Shown here one piece after another: positions 6,238 to 9,436 of a stretch of DNA of 9,436 nucleotides. How positions within the stretch are numbered: position 1 is the stretch's first letter; each line of letters opens with the position of its first letter. Made by a program: the position numbers and the translations under genes. The stretch is from Immundisolibacteraceae bacterium. Its GTDB lineage: Bacteria > Pseudomonadota > Gammaproteobacteria > Immundisolibacterales > Immundisolibacteraceae. The stretch lies in contig JAESTY010000070.1 in the NCBI GenBank assembly GCA_016763355.1, forward strand, positions 1 through 9,436, given 5' to 3'. Below the pieces are notes generated by a model. That model saw only the letters and a program-made list of their open reading frames with translations, had not been told where the DNA came from and ran no database searches.

Positions 6238-7161
6238 ATGGCAATAAGTCGCTTTAGCTACGCCAACGTCAGGGTCATGGATCTACAGAAGGCAATCAAC
6301 CATTACACCGACGTGGTAGGCCTGCGCCTGGTGGAAGCCGATGATCAACGTGCCTATTTCCAGGCCGATGAGTGCCAGGACCATCACTGTGTGATCACTA
6401 CACTAAGCGATCGTGCCGGAGTGGAGCATGTCGGTTTCAAGGTCAATGATCCATCCGACCTGGTGGAAGCAGCCGAAGCTGCCACTGAGCACGGCCTTAA
6501 AGTCGTCGATATAGCGGCAGGTGAAATCGCTGGCCAGGGACCCGGGGTAATGATCACCCTGCCTTCAGAACACAACATGCTGCTGTTCTATCAAATAGAT
6601 AAGATTGGTTACGCCAATGGCATGCTTAACCCATCCCCCGGCGTTTCGAAAAACAAAATTGGCGCCAAGGTCACTCACCTTGACCACACGCTGCTGTCCT
6701 GCGAAAACGCCCAACCAACGGTGGATTTTCTGACCAAGGTGTTCGACTTTAATCTCACCGAAAAAGTGGTGGATCCCGGTGGCAACATTATTGCTGCCTT
6801 TATGAGCTGCACTAACACTATGCACGACCTGGCGCTTGGGCCCGGGCCTAATGGCGCTTTCCACCATATGGCTTTTGGCATGCATAGCCGTGGAGAAGTG
6901 TTAGAAGGCGCGGATATCCTCAAGGAAGATGACGTACCATCGTTAGAGTACGGCGTTAGCCGTCACGGCATTGCTGGTGTCACCACTATCTATTTTCACG
7001 ATCCATCCGGCAACCGTAACGAATTCTTTAATGGTGCCTACCAGGCCACGGGCAAACCCTTCGTGGTGCCACCTGTAATCTGGGATATGGAAAACTTTCC
7101 ACGCGGAGCTTTTTATTATGAATCAGCGGTTCCCGAAGGTTTTTTTGACGCGGTTACTTAA
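6238..7161 (+). CDS. Catechol 2,3-dioxygenase-type extradiol dioxygenase (XylE-like)
   Basis: This is a 307-residue, two-domain type I extradiol dioxygenase, the same length as XylE. It opens catechol-type rings next to the diol using Fe(II) and O2. The C-terminal domain holds the iron ligands His150 (THLDH), His210 (FHHMAF) and Glu262 (DPSGNRNE), matching XylE His153, His214 and Glu265. The other active-site residues are also kept: His196, His243 and Tyr252, equivalent to XylE His199, His246 and Tyr255. It nearly fits the extradiol signature, with IYFHDPSGNRNE as its end. The N-terminal domain (1-~135) repeats the VOC fold without a metal site. A purine-rich AGGAGAG site precedes the ATG. 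The gene has its own FNR/Anr-type promoter. Catechol or an alkylcatechol is the likely substrate, but ring substituents cannot be predicted. Confidence 0.93.
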   Translation: MAISRFSYANVRVMDLQKAINHYTDVVGLRLVEADDQRAYFQADECQDHHCVITTLSDRAGVEHVGFKVNDPSDLVEAAEAATEHGLKVVDIAAGEIAGQGPGVMITLPSEHNMLLFYQIDKIGYANGMLNPSPGVSKNKIGAKVTHLDHTLLSCENAQPTVDFLTKVFDFNLTEKVVDPGGNIIAAFMSCTNTMHDLALGPGPNGAFHHMAFGMHSRGEVLEGADILKEDDVPSLEYGVSRHGIAGVTTIYFHDPSGNRNEFFNGAYQATGKPFVVPPVIWDMENFPRGAFYYESAVPEGFFDAVT

Positions 7162-7174
7162 CCGCTATCGATCA

Positions 7175-7192
7175 AATTGAGTTTGCTCAATT
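7175..7192. promoter_or_regulatory. Perfect dyad AATTGAG-N4-CTCAATT between the dioxygenase genes
   Basis: Seven perfect pairs surround a TTTG loop in the 79-bp gap. Its core, TTGAG-N4-CTCAA, keeps the TTGA-N6-TCAA arms of an FNR-family site but differs at the fifth base of each half. No -10 hexamer lies at the class II distance, and no T-run follows. It may be an mRNA hairpin or a weak CRP/FNR-family site. Confidence 0.35.
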
Positions 7193-7240
7193 CCCACTAA
7201 ATAGGGAAACACGGTCAACCGCTTTTAAGGAGAGAGGAAC

Positions 7241-8197
7241 ATGGGGCTGAAACATCGCGGAATTTTGCGCATTGCCTACGTTCGCCTGGGTTTAAACGAC
7301 AATCGGTTAAAAAAATCCCTCGCATTTTATCGGGATAGCTTCGGCATGCTCGAGAGCATGCGCGATACCGAGCGCGCCTATTTGCGCTGCTGGCATGAAA
7401 CTTTTCAGTACAACCTGGTGCTGGAGCAAACCGAACAGAACCAGTTAATTGAAATCGGTTTTCAGGTGCGCGACCAGCAAGACCTTGATCAGCTCAGTCA
7501 GCGCATAGAAGCTGCTGGCGTTCAAGTAGAAACCAGTGCCGCTAATGAGCCCCTAAGAGGACTCAGTAATTCCATTAGTTTCACCATTCCAGGCGGCCAA
7601 CGATTACGACTTTTTGCTGAGATGGAACAAAGTGGCTACGTCACCGGGTTTGAATCACCAGACTGGGTAACCCCGAAAGAGCTTAGAGGCACCGCAGCAC
7701 CGATGTTTCTTAATCATGTCGGACTGACCAGCGCCGACCCGACTGCTACGGTTAAATTCCTCACAGAAGTGCTCGAATTTACCGTCTCTGAAAAAATTGT
7801 CAGCGATGACAAACAGCTGGTATCAGCGCTACTCTTTCGCATGTGTCGGGATGTGGGTGGACAGGAACTGGCCATCTTCCCCGGTGAAGACAATCACTTG
7901 CATCACATCGCATTCACCAAAGAAGATCCCAACGATATTCTGGTGATTGGCCAGTACCTGCGTAATGACGGCATTGATATTGATACCTTTGGACCCACCA
8001 AGCAGTCTTATGGAAATACCTTCTCAATGCACTTTTTTGATAGCTTTGGTATTCGGTTAGAACTTTGTTGTGGCGGTCGCACCATCGATGCTCACCCTGA
8101 GTATGAAGCCATTACCTGGACCGAATCAGAGCTTGGAAAAGCCCTGTCCTATTATGATGCTGACGTTAACCCTGGGTTTCTTGACCATTCGCTATAG
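7241..8197 (+). CDS. Divergent XylE-family extradiol dioxygenase with altered second shell
   Basis: This 318-residue protein is a second XylE-family, two-domain VOC dioxygenase. Its N-terminus (GILRIAYVRLGLND) and its end (ITWTESELGKALSYYDADVNPGF) align well with XylE. The iron ligands are kept: His159 (FLNHVGL), His222 (LHHIAF) and Glu274 (IRLEL). Three residues that assist catalysis in XylE are changed: His199 becomes Glu209, His246 becomes Gln255 and Tyr255 becomes His264. The canonical DPSGNRNE is DSFGIRLE. Iron or another divalent metal is probably bound, but the substrate or reaction may differ from catechol cleavage. A strong AAGGAG site (7227-7232) precedes the ATG. It shares an operon with the canonical copy, 79 bp apart. 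It could act on a different intermediate, or on a catechol with a different substituent. Confidence 0.85.
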   Translation: MGLKHRGILRIAYVRLGLNDNRLKKSLAFYRDSFGMLESMRDTERAYLRCWHETFQYNLVLEQTEQNQLIEIGFQVRDQQDLDQLSQRIEAAGVQVETSAANEPLRGLSNSISFTIPGGQRLRLFAEMEQSGYVTGFESPDWVTPKELRGTAAPMFLNHVGLTSADPTATVKFLTEVLEFTVSEKIVSDDKQLVSALLFRMCRDVGGQELAIFPGEDNHLHHIAFTKEDPNDILVIGQYLRNDGIDIDTFGPTKQSYGNTFSMHFFDSFGIRLELCCGGRTIDAHPEYEAITWTESELGKALSYYDADVNPGFLDHSL

Positions 8198-8212
8198 GGT
8201 TACTCAAAGCGC

Positions 8213-8824
8213 TTAAAACACCTGACCGACCACTGCGGTAGGCAATTTTTGCAGTGGCCCCAGCGGGTTATTACTATTGCTCTGCTCGTTGATATTCGGA
8301 GTGCCTCCCCAAATTTTATAGACCACCAGGTTTTTATTGATTAACAGCAGTGCATCAAACTGCCATCCGGTCGACCGAGTTCGGCGTTTGATATTAAGCA
8401 AATCAAGCATCACGCTGCCTTCGCGTACTTTTTTGATTTTGCGAACATTGACCAGGTAACCTTCACAGGCAGTTTTAGCTTTTATGCAAATCCTGACCTG
8501 GTCCTCAAGCTGATCAAAGCCGATAGCGGGATTAGGCATAAAGCGACCGGTAAGTTCGAGATAATTCAGAATCCGTACGTTGGGAGAGCTATTGAGACCG
8601 TAACCGATATCATCCAGCTCGTTGGTAGAGGTTATGCCCAGCTCAATAGCGTCAAAAGCCTGCTTTGCCTCAGCGAAGGTATCCCAGTTTGAATCAACCA
8701 TTGCCTGGGAACTTGGCAATGGGTTACCACTACAACCGCTAACCATCACCATAACAATGACTCCAGCCAACAAACTGCTGGCTATACGCTGGTAGCCACT
8801 TAATTTGATTAAGTCATCAGTCAT
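8213..8824 (-). CDS. Predicted lipoprotein of unknown function
   Basis: This is a 203-residue protein with a lipoprotein signal. A short charged start is followed by a hydrophobic stretch (IASSLLAGVIVMVMVSG, 14-30) and Cys31 in the lipobox VSGC. Ser at +2 favours sorting to the outer membrane. The mature part begins with a flexible segment. Then comes AFDAIELGITSTNELDDIGYG, which loosely recalls the SmpA/BamE pattern, though this is weak. A pair of cysteines in RICIKAKTAC could form a disulfide. The ATG at 8824 is chosen because it gives a normal signal peptide and has GGGAG just upstream; a GTG at 8896 would add 24 residues before it. The gene converges on the dioxygenase operon and has no evident link to it. 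I do not recognise the family. Confidence 0.75.
   Translation of the reverse strand: MTDDLIKLSGYQRIASSLLAGVIVMVMVSGCSGNPLPSSQAMVDSNWDTFAEAKQAFDAIELGITSTNELDDIGYGLNSSPNVRILNYLELTGRFMPNPAIGFDQLEDQVRICIKAKTACEGYLVNVRKIKKVREGSVMLDLLNIKRRTRSTGWQFDALLLINKNLVVYKIWGGTPNINEQSNSNNPLGPLQKLPTAVVGQVF
8221..8250. terminator. Bidirectional intrinsic terminator
   Basis: CCT-g-ACCG (8221-8228) pairs with CGGTAGG (8236-8242) around a 7-base loop, with one bulged G. On the plus strand CAATTTTT (8243-8250) follows. On the minus strand the hairpin is followed by TGTTTTAA (8220-8213). It can stop both the dioxygenase operon and the convergent lipoprotein gene. It lies inside the last codons of the lipoprotein gene. 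Confidence 0.6.
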
Positions 8825-8970
8825 AGACTCCCGCCGATTGAACTCGTCGATTACGACGGCCAACGGCGATCCTATAGCTAACTCTGCAACAACCACTGCT
8901 CACACTACTCTCCAGAACTGGTTTCACTATCTGCACCCAATCAAACATGGTCTTATTTGTTAAAAATGCT

Positions 8971-8990
8971 AAAAGCCATAATTAGTCCGT
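8971..8990 (+). repeat. Imperfect 20-bp direct repeat, copy 1
   Basis: AAAAGCCATAATTAGTCCGT differs from copy 2 at three positions. The copies start 66 bp apart in the divergent promoter region. They could be paired regulator sites or a small duplication. Confidence 0.5.
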
Positions 8991-9036
8991 TCTGACACTG
9001 CAACAACACCGGCATAATTTTGGGTTCTTGAAAACC

Positions 9037-9056
9037 AAAAGCCCTAACTACTCCGT
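9037..9056 (+). repeat. Imperfect 20-bp direct repeat, copy 2
   Basis: AAAAGCCCTAACTACTCCGT matches copy 1 at 17 of 20 positions. It overlaps the right arm of the TTTTGG/CCAAAA hairpin. Confidence 0.5.
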
Positions 9057-9162
9057 CGCCCTGCCAGCCAATAACTTTAGAATCGATGCAACTAAAATGG
9101 CTATTAGTTTTATTTTTTCACCACCCCAATCATCCCTAATACTCAATCAATAAAAGGCCAAC

Positions 9163-9436
9163 ATGATCACAGTGATACAGGGCGCTGGCGCTCTTGGTTC
9201 AATCATGTCAGCTCTATTGGCCCGCGCTGGACAACAGGTGATTCTATTAGCCAGGGGCGACCGAGCTGACTACCTGCGTAACCAGGGCGTTTCGCTCACC
9301 GGGCTAGTCGATACAACCGTTAAGGTCAGTATTGAAACTGACCCAAAAGCGCTGCCGCCGGCTGATCTTTTTATCACCACAGTAAAAACTTATGACACCA
9401 AATCAGCCTTGGCCCCGCTGCAGGGTCAGCAGTTTA
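9163..9436 (+). CDS. 2-Dehydropantoate 2-reductase family protein (PanE/ApbA), 3' end missing
   Basis: The first 91 residues of a ketopantoate reductase-family enzyme are visible; the frame is open at the window end, and full proteins have about 300 residues. The N-terminus carries the NAD(P)H-binding Rossmann motif GAGALG (7-12). The segment LLARGDR places Arg31 where NADPH-specific members bind the 2'-phosphate. VKTYDT (74-79) matches the conserved lysine region near the nicotinamide in E. coli PanE. True PanE reduces 2-dehydropantoate to pantoate for CoA synthesis, but many paralogs act on other 2-oxo acids. AAGG (9154-9157) lies 5 bp before the ATG. The gene is separated from the catabolic operon by the lipoprotein gene, so a shared role is uncertain. 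Confidence 0.88.
   Translation, partial: MITVIQGAGALGSIMSALLARAGQQVILLARGDRADYLRNQGVSLTGLVDTTVKVSIETDPKALPPADLFITTVKTYDTKSALAPLQGQQF

Larger units (their letters stand above)
8825..9162. other. AT-rich divergent intergenic region
   Basis: This 338-bp gap lies between the lipoprotein gene (leftward) and the panE-like gene (rightward), so it should hold both promoters. I found no convincing -35/-10 pair for either. Visible structures are the direct repeat at 8971 and 9037, a hairpin TTTTGG/CCAAAA (9018-9040), and AACTAA/TTAGTT (9090-9109) followed by TTATTTTTT. No gene is supported here. Confidence 0.5.

Noticed and set aside
8825..8896. GTG at 8896 as start of the lipoprotein
   Set aside because: It would place 24 additional residues before a complete signal peptide. 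A purine-rich site lies upstream of it, so it is not fully excluded.
9090..9118. AACTAA/TTAGTT hairpin followed by T-rich sequence as a terminator
   Set aside because: The stem is only six A/T-rich pairs and no upstream plus-strand transcript is known to need it.
1..9436. CRISPR arrays, insertion sequences, tRNA or rRNA genes and phage genes
   Set aside because: No spaced repeat arrays, transposase frames, terminal repeats, tRNA cloverleaf or rRNA segments were seen; the window is an ordinary metabolic region in this respect.

Overview
The window looks like chromosomal DNA of an aerobic or facultative gammaproteobacterium. GC content is moderate, Shine-Dalgarno sites are clear, and the genes are close relatives of proteobacterial catabolic families. 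The lineage is an inference; there is no rRNA or other marker gene here.

Layout. Positions 1-8197 hold a same-strand catabolic cluster. It begins with the 3' part of a crotonase gene (1-474), a second complete crotonase that resembles PaaG (488-1279), and a MaoC-type hotdog protein (1334-1780). A terminator-like hairpin (1819-1854) and a 200-bp gene-free stretch with several dyads separate these from a tightly coupled trio: iorA (2055-4199), iorB (4205-5767) and a XylT-type [2Fe-2S] ferredoxin (5769-6101). A 136-bp promoter region follows. It carries a perfect FNR/Anr box, a well-placed -10 hexamer and a dyad over the predicted start site. Next come two tandem XylE-type extradiol dioxygenase genes (6238-7161 and 7241-8197). 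The cluster ends at a bidirectional terminator. Converging on it is a lipoprotein gene on the minus strand (8213-8824). A 338-bp AT-rich gap with a 20-bp imperfect direct repeat then leads to the 5' end of a PanE/ApbA-family reductase gene (9163 to the window end).

How the genes may work together (inference). The dioxygenases cleave a catechol-type ring with O2. The ferredoxin probably re-reduces the iron of an oxidised dioxygenase, as XylT does for XylE. IorAB would convert a 2-oxoacid, probably an aryl-pyruvate, to an acyl-CoA. The crotonases and MaoC protein would hydrate or isomerise CoA-bound intermediates. Together they suggest degradation of an aromatic amino acid or other aromatic/cyclic compound through CoA thioesters and meta-cleavage. 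The substrate cannot be read from this window.

The most notable points are a textbook class II FNR/Anr promoter in front of oxygen-consuming dioxygenases, next to a member of a usually oxygen-sensitive enzyme family, and a dioxygenase pair in which the second copy keeps the iron triad but has changed all three of the nearby catalytic residues I compared.
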